A DNA stretch of 64,000 nucleotides from assembly GCA_963820315.1 (NCBI GenBank), contig CAWFZK010000009.1, positions 30,238 through 94,237 on the forward strand. The letters are read 5' to 3'. Position numbers and translations under genes: made by a program. The notes beneath the pieces were generated by a model. It was not told where the DNA came from. It was given only the letters and a program-made list of their open reading frames with translations, and made no database searches. Below, one piece after another: positions 9,136 to 16,733 of the stretch. Each line of letters begins with the position of its first letter. Position 1 is the stretch's first letter. The stretch comes from JACVRW01 sp963820315. GTDB taxonomy: Bacteria; Actinomycetota; Thermoleophilia; Solirubrobacterales; Thermoleophilaceae.

Positions 9136-10003
9136 TCCTCCGCCTCCGCGAGCGCACGCTCGACCTGTCGGAGCCCGTGCTAATGGGCATCCTGAACGCG
9201 ACGCCCGACTCGTTCTCGGACGAGCAGCGCCCGAAGTCGCCCGACGAGCTTGCCGAGCGCGGGCGCGCGCTCGTGGCCGCGGGTGCTGCGATCGTCGACG
9301 TCGGCGGGGAGTCGGGGCGCACGGACACCGAGGCGGTGCCGGTCGAGGAGGAGGCGGGGCGCGTCGTGCCGCTCGTCGAGCGGCTGGCCGGCGACGGGAC
9401 GCTCGTCTCGGTCGACACCTGGCGCGCCCCGGTGGCACGGCGCGCGCTCGCGGCCGGCGCGGCGATGATCAACGACGTGAGCGGCCTCGCCGACCCCGAG
9501 CTCGCGGACGCCTGTGCCGACAGCGGCGCGGCGCTCGTGATCACGCACACGCGCACGCCACCGAAGACGAAGGCGTTCCCCGAGTACGGCGACGTGGTGG
9601 AGGACGTCGCCGCGTTCCTCGACGCGCGCGGTCGAGGCTCGCCCGCGCCCATGGGGTGGACGAGGAGCGCATCGTGCTCGACCCCGGCATCGACCTGGCC
9701 AAGACGCCCGCCGAGTCCGTCGAGCTGCTGCGCTCGCTGCCCCGGCTCGCGCAGCGCGGCCTGCCGCTGCTGCTCGCCGTGTCGCGCAAGGACTTCGTGG
9801 GGGCCCTCACGGGGCGGCCGCCGGCCGAGCGCGACGCGGGCACGCTCGCCGCGATCGGCGCCGGCCTGCGCGGCGGCGCGAGCATCCTGCGCGTCCACGA
9901 CGTGGCGGGCGCGCGCGACTATCTGAACGTCCACGCCGCACTCGAGAACGGGGCCGAGCGCACGCTCGAGCTCGCCGAAGGCCTGCGCCGGGAGGTGCTT
10001 TGA
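9132..10003 (+). CDS. Dihydropteroate synthase-like protein, divergent, frameshifted
   Basis: About 290 residues. The TIM-barrel DHPS signatures GILNATPDSFSD, SVDTWRAP, INDVSGLADPE, DPGIDLAKTP, SRKDFVG and RVHDV are present, so pterin-site Asn, Asp, Lys and Arg/His positions are kept. Two catalytic loops are not canonical: GGESGRTDTE replaces the usual GGESTRPG, and THTRTPPKTKAFPEY replaces the HM.G.P..MQ loop. It may therefore be a paralogue without classical DHPS activity, as known for mycobacterial FolP2. The frame shifts once between about 9628 and 9655. It starts at GTG 9132 overlapping glpD and ends overlapping the next TTG start. Confidence 0.75.
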
Positions 10004-10788
10004 ACACCGTCACGATCGCCCAGCTCTCCGACCTCCACTGTGGGTCGCCGCACTTCGTACCGAGTCTCCTCGACCGAGCGCTGATCGAGGTCAACGAGCT
10101 CGAGCCGGACGTGGTGATCATCTCCGGCGACCTGACCGGCGACGGCCTGCGCGGAGAGTTTCAGCTCGCGGCCGAGTATCTCGAGCGCATCGAATGCGAG
10201 CGCCTGATCGTGATCCCCGGCAACCACGACTCGCGCAACGTCGGCTACGTGCACTTCGAGGAGCTGTTCGGCGACCGGCGCGCCGTGCTGCACGTCGACG
10301 GGGTGTCGATGGTCGCTGTCGACTCGACCGAGCCCGACCTCGACCACGGCGTGATCGGCCGCGGGCGCTACGGGTGGATCATCGACCGCTTCCGCGAGCA
10401 CGAGGCCTTCCTGCGCATCTTCGTGCTGCACCACCATCTGCTGCCCGTGCCGGGCACCGGGCGCGAGCGCAACGTGGTGCACGACGCGGGCGACACGCTC
10501 GAGTGCCTGCAGCGCGCCGACGTCCACCTCGTCCTGTCCGGCCACAAGCACGTCCCCTACGCGTGGCGGCTCGAGAACCTGTTCGTGGTGAGCGCCGGGA
10601 CCGTCTCGACGACCCGCCTGCGCGGCAAGACGAAGCCCTGTTACAACCTGATCGAGGCCTCCGAGGAGCGCGTGACCGTCTACCGCAAGTACCCGTTCCA
10701 TGAGCAGGACGCGATCATCTCGTTCGATCCGCGCACCTTCGAGTACGAGAAGGACCAGGCGCTGCTCGGCGAGACGCAGCACGGCTGA
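10000..10788 (+). CDS. Calcineurin-like metallophosphoesterase (CpdA-like)
   Basis: 262 residues from a TTG that overlaps the preceding stop. All metal-binding blocks are visible: SDLHCG, GDLTGDG, PGNHDSRN, VLHHHLLP and SGHKHVPYAW. This set defines cAMP-phosphodiesterase-type class III metallophosphoesterases, which are cytosolic and use two metal ions. The substrate could be a cyclic nucleotide or another phosphodiester. Downstream lies a cyclic 2,3-diphosphoglycerate synthetase, so hydrolysis of an intramolecular phosphoanhydride or related phosphate is conceivable, but that is speculation from context. 27 bp separate it from the next gene. Confidence 0.85.
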   Translation: MNTVTIAQLSDLHCGSPHFVPSLLDRALIEVNELEPDVVIISGDLTGDGLRGEFQLAAEYLERIECERLIVIPGNHDSRNVGYVHFEELFGDRRAVLHVDGVSMVAVDSTEPDLDHGVIGRGRYGWIIDRFREHEAFLRIFVLHHHLLPVPGTGRERNVVHDAGDTLECLQRADVHLVLSGHKHVPYAWRLENLFVVSAGTVSTTRLRGKTKPCYNLIEASEERVTVYRKYPFHEQDAIISFDPRTFEYEKDQALLGETQHG

Positions 10789-10815
10789 CGCGAGCGGCGC
10801 GGCAAAATCTCCGTC

Positions 10816-11988
10816 GTGCCCGTCATCGCGCTCATAGATGGAGAGCACCACCCGGCCGCGGTCCGGGAGCTGCTCGACGGGCTCGAGCTCGCCGGCGTCG
10901 TTTTCTGCGGCGGCGAGGAGAAGCTCGGTCCGGGCACGCTCGAGCAGCACTACGGGCGCCCGGTCGAGACCGACCCGGACGACGCGCTCAGGCGGCTCGC
11001 ACCGGCCGCCGACGCGGTGGTAGACCTCGCCGACGAGCCGGTGCTGCCGGCGTCGGCCAAGCTGCGGCTGGCGGCGCTCGCGCTGTCGCTCGGCCTCCGC
11101 TACGAGGCGCCGGGCGCGCGGCTCGAGCCGCCGCGCTACGAGCCGGTCCCCTTCGACGGGCCGAAGCTCGCCGTGATCGGCACCGGCAAGCGCACCGGCA
11201 AGACGGCGGTGGCGAGTCACTGGGCGACGCTGCTGCGCGAGCGCGGCGCGGCGCCGGTGATCGTCTGCATGGGGCGCGGCGGACCCGCCGAGCCGCGCGT
11301 CGCGGAGGCCGGCATGGGGCTCGCGGAGCTGCTCGCGATCGCCGCCGACGGCGACCACGCCGCCTCGGACTACCTGGAGGACGCCGTCCTCGCCGGGGTG
11401 CGCACGGTCGGCTGCCGGCGCGTTGGCGGAGGCTTCGCGGGCGCGCCGGCGGAGTCGAACGTGCCCGCCGGCGCCGCGCTGGCCGCCTCGCTTAACCCGG
11501 ACGCGCTCATCTTCGAGGGCTCCGGCGCCTGCATCCCGCCCGTCGAGGTGGACCGGACCGTCTGCGTGGTCGGCGCCGGGCGGGCCGAGCCGTTCGCCGA
11601 GTACCGCATCGAGCGCGCCCACCTCGTGCTCGCCGCCGAGGGCGCGCCGGCGCCCGCCGGGGCGCTCCCGTTCCGGCTCGAGCCGGAGCCGGCCGAGCCG
11701 CTGCCGGACGGCGCCCGCGTCGCCGTGTTCACCACGGGCGGCCCGCCGCCGGCCGCGGTCGAGGCGCTTGTCGCGTCCACCAACCTCGCCCGGCGAGCGG
11801 CGCTGGCCGATGACCTCGAGCGCGCTCGCGCGGAGCGCTGCGACGTCTACCTCGTCGAGCTCAAGGCGGCCGCGATCGACACCGTGGCGCAGGCGGCACA
11901 GGCGCACGGCGCCCGGATCGTGTTCGTTCGCAACCGCCCGCTGGGTATCGATGAGGCCCTGCTCGAACTCCATCGCGATGCCGCCTGA
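10816..11988 (+). CDS. Cyclic 2,3-diphosphoglycerate synthetase (cDPGS) homologue
   Basis: 390 residues. A Rossmann-like N-terminal part (IALIDGEHHPAAVRELL, AGVVFCGGEEKLG) precedes an ATP-binding P-loop GTGKRTGKT at about residues 122-130. Further conserved-looking blocks are VIVCMGRGGP, CRRVGGGFAG and LIFEGSGACIPP. This arrangement is that of archaeal cDPGS, which forms the intramolecular phosphoanhydride of 2,3-DPG using ATP; the archaeal enzyme is somewhat longer. The next gene, overlapping by 11 bp, is the matching 2-phosphoglycerate kinase, which strongly supports the assignment. The product would be a cytosolic compatible solute or phosphate store. Confidence 0.8.
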   Translation: MPVIALIDGEHHPAAVRELLDGLELAGVVFCGGEEKLGPGTLEQHYGRPVETDPDDALRRLAPAADAVVDLADEPVLPASAKLRLAALALSLGLRYEAPGARLEPPRYEPVPFDGPKLAVIGTGKRTGKTAVASHWATLLRERGAAPVIVCMGRGGPAEPRVAEAGMGLAELLAIAADGDHAASDYLEDAVLAGVRTVGCRRVGGGFAGAPAESNVPAGAALAASLNPDALIFEGSGACIPPVEVDRTVCVVGAGRAEPFAEYRIERAHLVLAAEGAPAPAGALPFRLEPEPAEPLPDGARVAVFTTGGPPPAAVEALVASTNLARRAALADDLERARAERCDVYLVELKAAAIDTVAQAAQAHGARIVFVRNRPLGIDEALLELHRDAA

Positions 11989-12823
11989 GACGATCGTCAT
12001 CCACAAGGGCCACGGCCTGCCGTACTCGAAGGGGCTGATGGCGCAGTCGCTGTCCGCGAGCGGGCTCAGCCTCGAGCGCGCGTTCGAGCTGGCGCGTGAG
12101 ATCGAGCGCAGGCTGCTGCTGCGCGGCGACCGCGAGATCGACATCGACGGCCTGGAGGAGCTCTGCGTCGAGGTGCTGCGCGCGGGGGAGGGGGAGAGCG
12201 CCGTGCGCCGATATCTGGGCTGGCGCCGGCTCGACAGGCTCGACCGCCCGCTCGTCGTGCTGATCGGCGGCACCACGGGCGTCGGCAAGTCGACGCTCGC
12301 GACGATGCTCGCCGGCCGGCTCGGCATCACGCGCGTGATCGCGACGGACGTGATCCGGCAGGTCCTGCGCGCCTTCTTCACCGAGGAGGCGATGCCGACC
12401 GTGCATCACTCGGCCTTCGAGGCGGGCGGGCTCGAGGGTTACGCCGATCAGGCGGAGCACGTCGCCACCGGCGTCGCGGCGATCGTCGAGCGCGCCGCGA
12501 ACGAGGCGAAGCCGGTGATCGTGGAGGGGGTGCACGTGCTCCCGGGCCGCGTCCCGGACGGCCTGCGCGAGAGCTGCGTGCTCGTCGAGGCGCTCGTGGT
12601 GGTCGGCGACGAGGAGCTCCACCGGGGCCACTTCTCGCACCGCCCGGGCAGGCGCCCGGCGCAGCGCTATCTGGCGGCTTTCGAGGAGATTCGCGCGCTG
12701 CAGGCCCACCTGGCCGGCTGCGCCGCGGACGCCGGCGTCGCCGTGGTGGACAACGAGAACGTCGACGAGGCGCTCGCCCAGCTGATGGAGCTCGTGTTCG
12801 ACGCGGTCGACGCAGCCACCTGA
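11978..12823 (+). CDS. 2-phosphoglycerate kinase
   Basis: 281 residues from ATG 11978, inside the end of the cDPGS gene. The N-terminal ATP-cone-like region (VIHKGHGLPYSKGLMAQSL) and the P-loop GGTTGVGKST at about residues 97-106 are characteristic, with the conserved IATDVIRQVLR and VIVEGVHVLPG blocks after it. The enzyme phosphorylates 2-phosphoglycerate to 2,3-diphosphoglycerate, the substrate for the preceding cDPGS. Length is close to the archaeal enzyme of about 300 residues. The pair makes a complete two-step route from a glycolytic intermediate. Confidence 0.85.
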   Translation: MPPETIVIHKGHGLPYSKGLMAQSLSASGLSLERAFELAREIERRLLLRGDREIDIDGLEELCVEVLRAGEGESAVRRYLGWRRLDRLDRPLVVLIGGTTGVGKSTLATMLAGRLGITRVIATDVIRQVLRAFFTEEAMPTVHHSAFEAGGLEGYADQAEHVATGVAAIVERAANEAKPVIVEGVHVLPGRVPDGLRESCVLVEALVVVGDEELHRGHFSHRPGRRPAQRYLAAFEEIRALQAHLAGCAADAGVAVVDNENVDEALAQLMELVFDAVDAAT

Positions 12824-12863
12824 CCGGTCTGCGCCGCGGCGAGCGCTAGGGTAGGCCGCCCCC

Positions 12864-14086
12864 ATGACGGTCCTGAAGAAGAAAGAGCTCGAGGAGAGCC
12901 CGCTCGCCGACCTGCACGCGATCGCGTCGGAGCTCGGCCTGGAGGGCTTCCGCTCGAAGCGCAAGAACGATCTGATCGCAGCGATCCTCGAGGTCACGGG
13001 CAGCCCCCCGGCGACCGCCGACGAGGAGCGCGACCCGGACGAGGTGCCGGCCGAAGAGGCGCTCGAGGCGCCCCCGGCGGTCCGCGAGGACGAGCGCCAA
13101 GGAGGACGAGCCCGAGGCGGACGAGGAGGAGACCTCCGAGGACACCTCCGAAGGGACGTCCGAGGGCACGTCGGAGGGCACTCGGAGGGCACGTCGGAGG
13201 GAACATCGAGGGCACGTCGGAGGGGACGTCAGAGGGCACGTCGGAGGACGAGGCCGAGCCCGCCCCGGAGCGCGAGGAGGAGCTCGCGAGCGGGGTGCTC
13301 GACATCCTGGCCAACGGCAGCGGCTTCGTGCGCGTCGACGCGGCGGGCCAGTCGCGCGACGACGTCTACGTCTCACCGGCGCAGATCCGCCGCTGCGAGC
13401 TGAGGGCGGGTGACGTGGTGGCCGGCCCGCTGCGGCCGGCGCGGCGCAACGAGCGCCATCCCTCGCTGATCCGCGTGGCCACCGTCAACGGAGCCGACGC
13501 CGAGCCGCCCGAGGAGCGCCCCTGGTTCAACGACCTGACCGCGGTCTTCCCGTCGGCGCGGATCGACGGTCCCGCGTCGCTGCGGAAGCTGCCCTTCGGC
13601 CGCGGCTCACGGGTTGCGGTTGCAGGCCCGCCCGGCGCCGGCGCGAGCACGCTGCTGCACGAGCTCGCGGGCGCGCTCGCTCAGGCGGGCGACATCGACA
13701 TCCAGGTCGTGCTCGCCGGCGTGCGCCCCGAGGAGGTCGGCGTGTGGCGCGCGGGCGGCATCGACGTGGTCGGCGGCAGCTTCGAGCGCTCGGCCGACGC
13801 CCAGACCCAGGCGGCCGAGCTCGCGATCGAGCGCGCCAAGCGCACGGTGGAGCGCGGTGGCCACGCGGCGGTCGTCGTCGACTCGCTCGCCGCGCTGCCG
13901 GGCAGCGCTCAGCGGCGGGTGTTCGGGGCCGCGCGCGCCACCGAGGAGGGCGGCACGCTCACGGTGATCGCAGCGACGGGCGACTCCGAGGATGCGCTCC
14001 GCTGGGCCACCACGCGCATCGTGCTCGACCCGGGCGGCAAGCCGGGCCCGGCCAGCGGCACGCTGCGCGAGGACGCGCTGAAGTAG
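12864..14086 (+). CDS. Rho-like protein with degenerate Walker A, frameshifted
   Basis: About 407 residues. The N-terminal Rho_N/SAP-type domain (LADLHAIASELGLEGFRSK) leads into an acidic TSEG-repeat linker, then a cold-shock-type RNA-binding domain (GVLDILANGSGFVRV, DVYVSPAQIRRCELRAGD) and a RecA-type ATPase domain. The P-loop reads GPPGAGAST where Rho has GPPKAGKT, so the nucleotide-binding Lys is absent; the Walker B region is VVVDSLAAL. It may thus be a non-hydrolysing Rho paralogue, a regulator or RNA binder rather than the main terminator. Three single-base shifts fall in the repeat linker (near 13098, 13181 and 13208). Domains on either side are otherwise intact. Confidence 0.75.
13132..13256 (+). 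repeat. 12-bp tandem repeat encoding Thr-Ser-Glu-Gly
   Basis: About nine to ten near-identical copies of a unit like ACGTCGGAGGGC lie inside the rho-like gene. In frame they encode an acidic (TSEG)n linker between the Rho_N and RNA-binding domains. One base is missing at about 13181 (GGCACTCGG for GGCACGTCGG) and another at about 13208, so the frame flips within the repeat. Slippage, real or in sequencing, is the simple cause. Confidence 0.8.
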
Positions 14087-14095
14087 CGGCCGCCT

Positions 14096-14560
14096 CTAGC
14101 GCCGATAGGCGACCCGGTGCCAGCTCGGCTCGGGCGAGAGCTCGATCAGCTCGAAGTTGCGGTCGGGCTGGGCGTAGCCGAACGAGTGGTCGGTCTCGTC
14201 GAAGACGAGCTCGAGCTCGCCCTCCATGACGCGCTGGTCGAGCCAGGCGCCGCGGAACACGAGCCGGCGGATCCAGTGGACGAGCGAACGCTCCGAGGGG
14301 CCGTTGAGGTCGCCCCAGCAGTCGTTGATGTGCTCGCCCAGCTCCGAGTGAGGCTCCGTCACCTCGCCGTTGACGGCCAGGTTGACGAGGTCCTCGCGCT
14401 CGTCGTCGCCGAGCGGCCCGTCGACGAACCCGAGCTTCGCGGCGGCCTGCTCGACACGCTCGGTGAAGTCGCGCTCGTTGAACGTGAAGCGCAGCTCTCC
14501 GTACTCGAGCACGTAGTCCGAACCGGACTCGTAGTTTCCTCGGCGGGCGGTGTGGTCCAT
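14096..14560 (-). CDS. Hypothetical protein, 154 residues
   Basis: I do not recognise a family. From the ATG at 14560 the protein is acidic and probably cytosolic, with no signal peptide or membrane helix. It starts MDHTARRGNYESGSDY and contains YGELRFTFNERDFTERVEQAA and HWIRRLVFRGAWLDQRVMEG, then ends FELIELSPEPSWHRVAYRR. The frame also stays open upstream to 14665, but that extension is composed of low-complexity Arg/Ala/Gly sequence and is unlikely to be coding. It is convergent with the rho-like gene, 9 bp apart. Confidence 0.6.
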   Translation of the reverse strand: MDHTARRGNYESGSDYVLEYGELRFTFNERDFTERVEQAAAKLGFVDGPLGDDEREDLVNLAVNGEVTEPHSELGEHINDCWGDLNGPSERSLVHWIRRLVFRGAWLDQRVMEGELELVFDETDHSFGYAQPDRNFELIELSPEPSWHRVAYRR

Positions 14561-14568
14561 AAGGTGTG

Positions 14569-14594
14569 GCCCGGCGCGGGGCGAGGCGCCGGGC
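14569..14594. other. Perfect 9-bp inverted repeat between two minus-strand genes
   Basis: GCCCGGCGC and GCGCCGGGC flank an 8-nt loop, just 5' of the hypothetical gene's start on the minus strand and downstream of the methyltransferase. It has no T-tract, so it could be a leader hairpin or part of a Rho-type attenuator, or simply GC-rich chance pairing. Confidence 0.3.
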
Positions 14595-14661
14595 GTCGAG
14601 ATCTTACGTTCGATTCCTCCCCTCCCGGGCGCGCCTGCAACCGCCCTTGCAGGCAGGGCGA

Positions 14662-15271
14662 TCACTCGGGGACACGGCTGCGTCTGACGAGGCGATACAG
14701 GGTCGGCTCGGCCCGGCGGACCGGCGGTGGCATGTCCTCGATCACTGCCGACTCTGCGCGTTGGAGCTCCCAGCCGGTGCCCAGCAGGTCTAGGACGTGC
14801 GTCGTATCCATCCCGCGCGGTAGCACCATGCGCCGCCCCGCCTTGAAGGCGAGCAGAAGCAACCTGGCGCCCGGCGAGGCGAGCTCGGTCATGCCCGCGG
14901 CGGCGCCTTGGCGCGCCGCGTCCGGCAAGCCTTGGATGCAGCCGAAGTCGTACAGGAGGTCGTAGCCGGGCTCCAGCCCGAGCCGCCCCAGCTCACCGAC
15001 GTCGCCCTTGACCCACTGCACCTCGACGCCCTCCTCGGCCGCACGCTGCCTGGCCCTGGCAAGCGCGCTTGTCGACGAACTCCACGGCCGAGACCTGCCA
15101 GCCGCGGCCGGCCAGATGGACGGCGTCGCGCCCGGACCCGCAACCGATATCGAGCGCCCGCGCCGGCTCCATGGCATCCGGGCCCTCGAACAGCGGCCGC
15201 CATAGCTCCGGGACATTCCTTCGTTCCCAGGGGGCGAAGCCCAGCCGGTACATCAAGCGATAGGGAACCAT
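14662..15271 (-). CDS. Class I SAM-dependent methyltransferase, frameshifted
   Basis: About 202 residues. The start MVPYRLMYRLGFAPWE is preceded by a good AGGAGGGG ribosome site. The SAM motif I ALDIGCGSGRDAVHLA is followed by VSAVEFVDKALARARQRAA and a motif II/III region GYDLLYDFGCIQGL. The frame breaks near 15070, where one extra base separates FVDK from ALARARQ. A soluble small-molecule methyltransferase of the Methyltransf_25/UbiE-like type is likely; the substrate is unknown. Confidence 0.7.
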
Positions 15272-15681
15272 CGTCCCCTCCTAGCGGTGGCCAATCTCAA
15301 ATGAGACTGTCTCAGACCTTGGGACCAGGCGCGCTGAGTCCGAAGATTTCCGCAGTGTGCGGATTCGTCGTCGGCGATTCGGCTCCAGGGCCTCAAGCCA
15401 TCGCGGCGGGCTTCCGACACCTGGCACAGGGGGTGGGATCGGCATTCGATCTGCCCGGTTTGCATTCGACAGTGCCGGCCGTCCTGTTCGCGCACCCCGG
15501 AGCGGGCAGGGCGGTCCTGCACCAGCACGGTCGGTGGGCTGCCGAGTCGAAGCCGCCTCACCCCAACGGAGGGCATCCAAAGCCCCCGCTCTGGGTAACG
15601 TCGCACGCGACTGGCGCAATCGTCAGCGGTAGCACGGGCGGCCTTGCAGAAGGCCGCCGTAACCCAGGGATGGGAGGACGT
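15272..15681. other. 410-bp gene-free region with a leader hairpin
   Basis: No coding sequence is convincing on either strand; the open frames here have no recognisable domain and no ribosome site. It lies between two divergent genes, so it should carry both promoters. A perfect hairpin (GGCGGCCTT, loop GCAG, AAGGCCGCC) lies at 15637-15658, 23 bp before the isomerase start. The AGGAGGGG ribosome site of the methyltransferase is at its left edge, and GGGAGGACGT precedes the isomerase ATG. Base composition is slightly lower in G+C than its neighbours. Confidence 0.5.
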
Positions 15682-16677
15682 ATGCAGAAGCGCAGACTCG
15701 GTCGGCGAGCGCTCTTGGTGGTGGTGGCAGCGTCGTCCTGGCGCTGGGTCTCGGAGGCGCCGTCGTCACGGCCGCGCCCGAGACGGGCGGCAAGCAACAG
15801 AAGGCGGGCAAGAGTAAGGCCGGCGATCACGACGGGGTGATCGGGGCGGCGGCGCCACAGCATCTCCGACGACGAGATCTCGATCCAGCTGTGGAACTTC
15901 GCGGCGTACGTCGGCTTCGGCGAGGACGCGGCGACGCAGGCCAGGGCCGAGGAGGTCCTGCGACGGCTCAGCGAGATCGGCTACCGCAACGTGGAGCCGT
16001 TCACCTTCAACGGCCGGACCGCCGCAGAGTTCAAGGCACTGCTCGACAAGTACGACCTCAAGGCGCCTTCACGCCACGGTGACGTGTCCATCACCAACTT
16101 CGCGACGACGCTGGCGGACTCGAAGACGCTGCGCCAGAAGTACGTGGGCTCCGGCGGATTCCCGACGCCGGGGATCGGCAGCTATGAGAACACGCTGGCG
16201 ACCGCCATCGTGATGAACGAGCTCGGCCGGCGCTCGGTGCGCAACGGGACCGGGAAGTTCTATGGCCACAACCACCAGGGGGAGTTCCGGACGAAGTACG
16301 TGGACCCGGCGACCGGCGAGAGAAAGAGCGCGTGGCAGATCCTCGTCGAGAACACCGACCCGCGCTACGTGACGTTCCAACTCGACGTCCTGTGGGCGAC
16401 CGACGGGGGCGCCGACCCGGTCGCCCTGTTGCGACGCTACGGGAACCGGATCTTCAGCCTGCACGTCAAGGACGGGATCAACGTCGCAGCCCCGGCCAAC
16501 GCCACGCCCGTCCCCATGGGCGAGGGTGAGATGGTCTTCGAGCCGATCCTGCGCGCGGCCGAAGGTCATGTGAAGTACTACATCTACGAGCAGGATCCGC
16601 CCTTCGACGATCCGAGCTTCGATCCCTTCGCATCCGCGAAGGCGGGCTTCGAATACCTCGACCGCGTGAGGTTCTGA
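15682..16677 (+). CDS. Secreted sugar phosphate isomerase/epimerase-like protein, frameshifted
   Basis: About 330 residues. ATG 15682 follows GGGAGGACGT. A twin-arginine-like start (MQKRRLGRRALLVVVAA) leads to an exported N-terminus, then ISIQLWNFAAYVGFGED, RLSEIGYRNVEPFTFNG and RHGDVSITNFA. Metal-binding-type motifs of the xylose-isomerase-like TIM barrel (AP_endonuc_2) follow: YGHNHQGEF, FQLDVLWATDGG, IFSLHVKDG and YYIYEQD. Two shifts occur, near 15735 in the signal region and near 15860. It is convergent with a secreted PQQ-type sugar dehydrogenase, which suggests extracytoplasmic sugar chemistry. Confidence 0.72.
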
Positions 16678-16685
16678 CCGCAGCT

Positions 16686-16733
16686 GCGGCGGGGGGGCGG
16701 GCGCCGTTCGCGGCCCCGCCGCGCTTCTTCGTT
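16686..16733. terminator. Bidirectional terminator-like hairpin between convergent genes
   Basis: GCGGCGGGG (16686-16694) pairs with CCCCGCCGC (16714-16722) across a 19-nt loop, followed by GCTTCTTCGTT. It lies exactly in the 56-bp gap between the convergent isomerase and sugar dehydrogenase genes. The T-rich side favours the plus direction. Confidence 0.5.

Noticed and set aside
14096..14665. Longer start for the 154-residue hypothetical protein
   Set aside because: The extra 35 residues are low-complexity and span a hairpin; the ATG at 14560 gives a normal-looking N-terminus.
15281..15606. Possible small protein genes in the 410-bp gap on both strands
   Set aside because: Predicted peptides are Arg/Pro-rich with no domain, no ribosome site and no hydrophobic or helical pattern.
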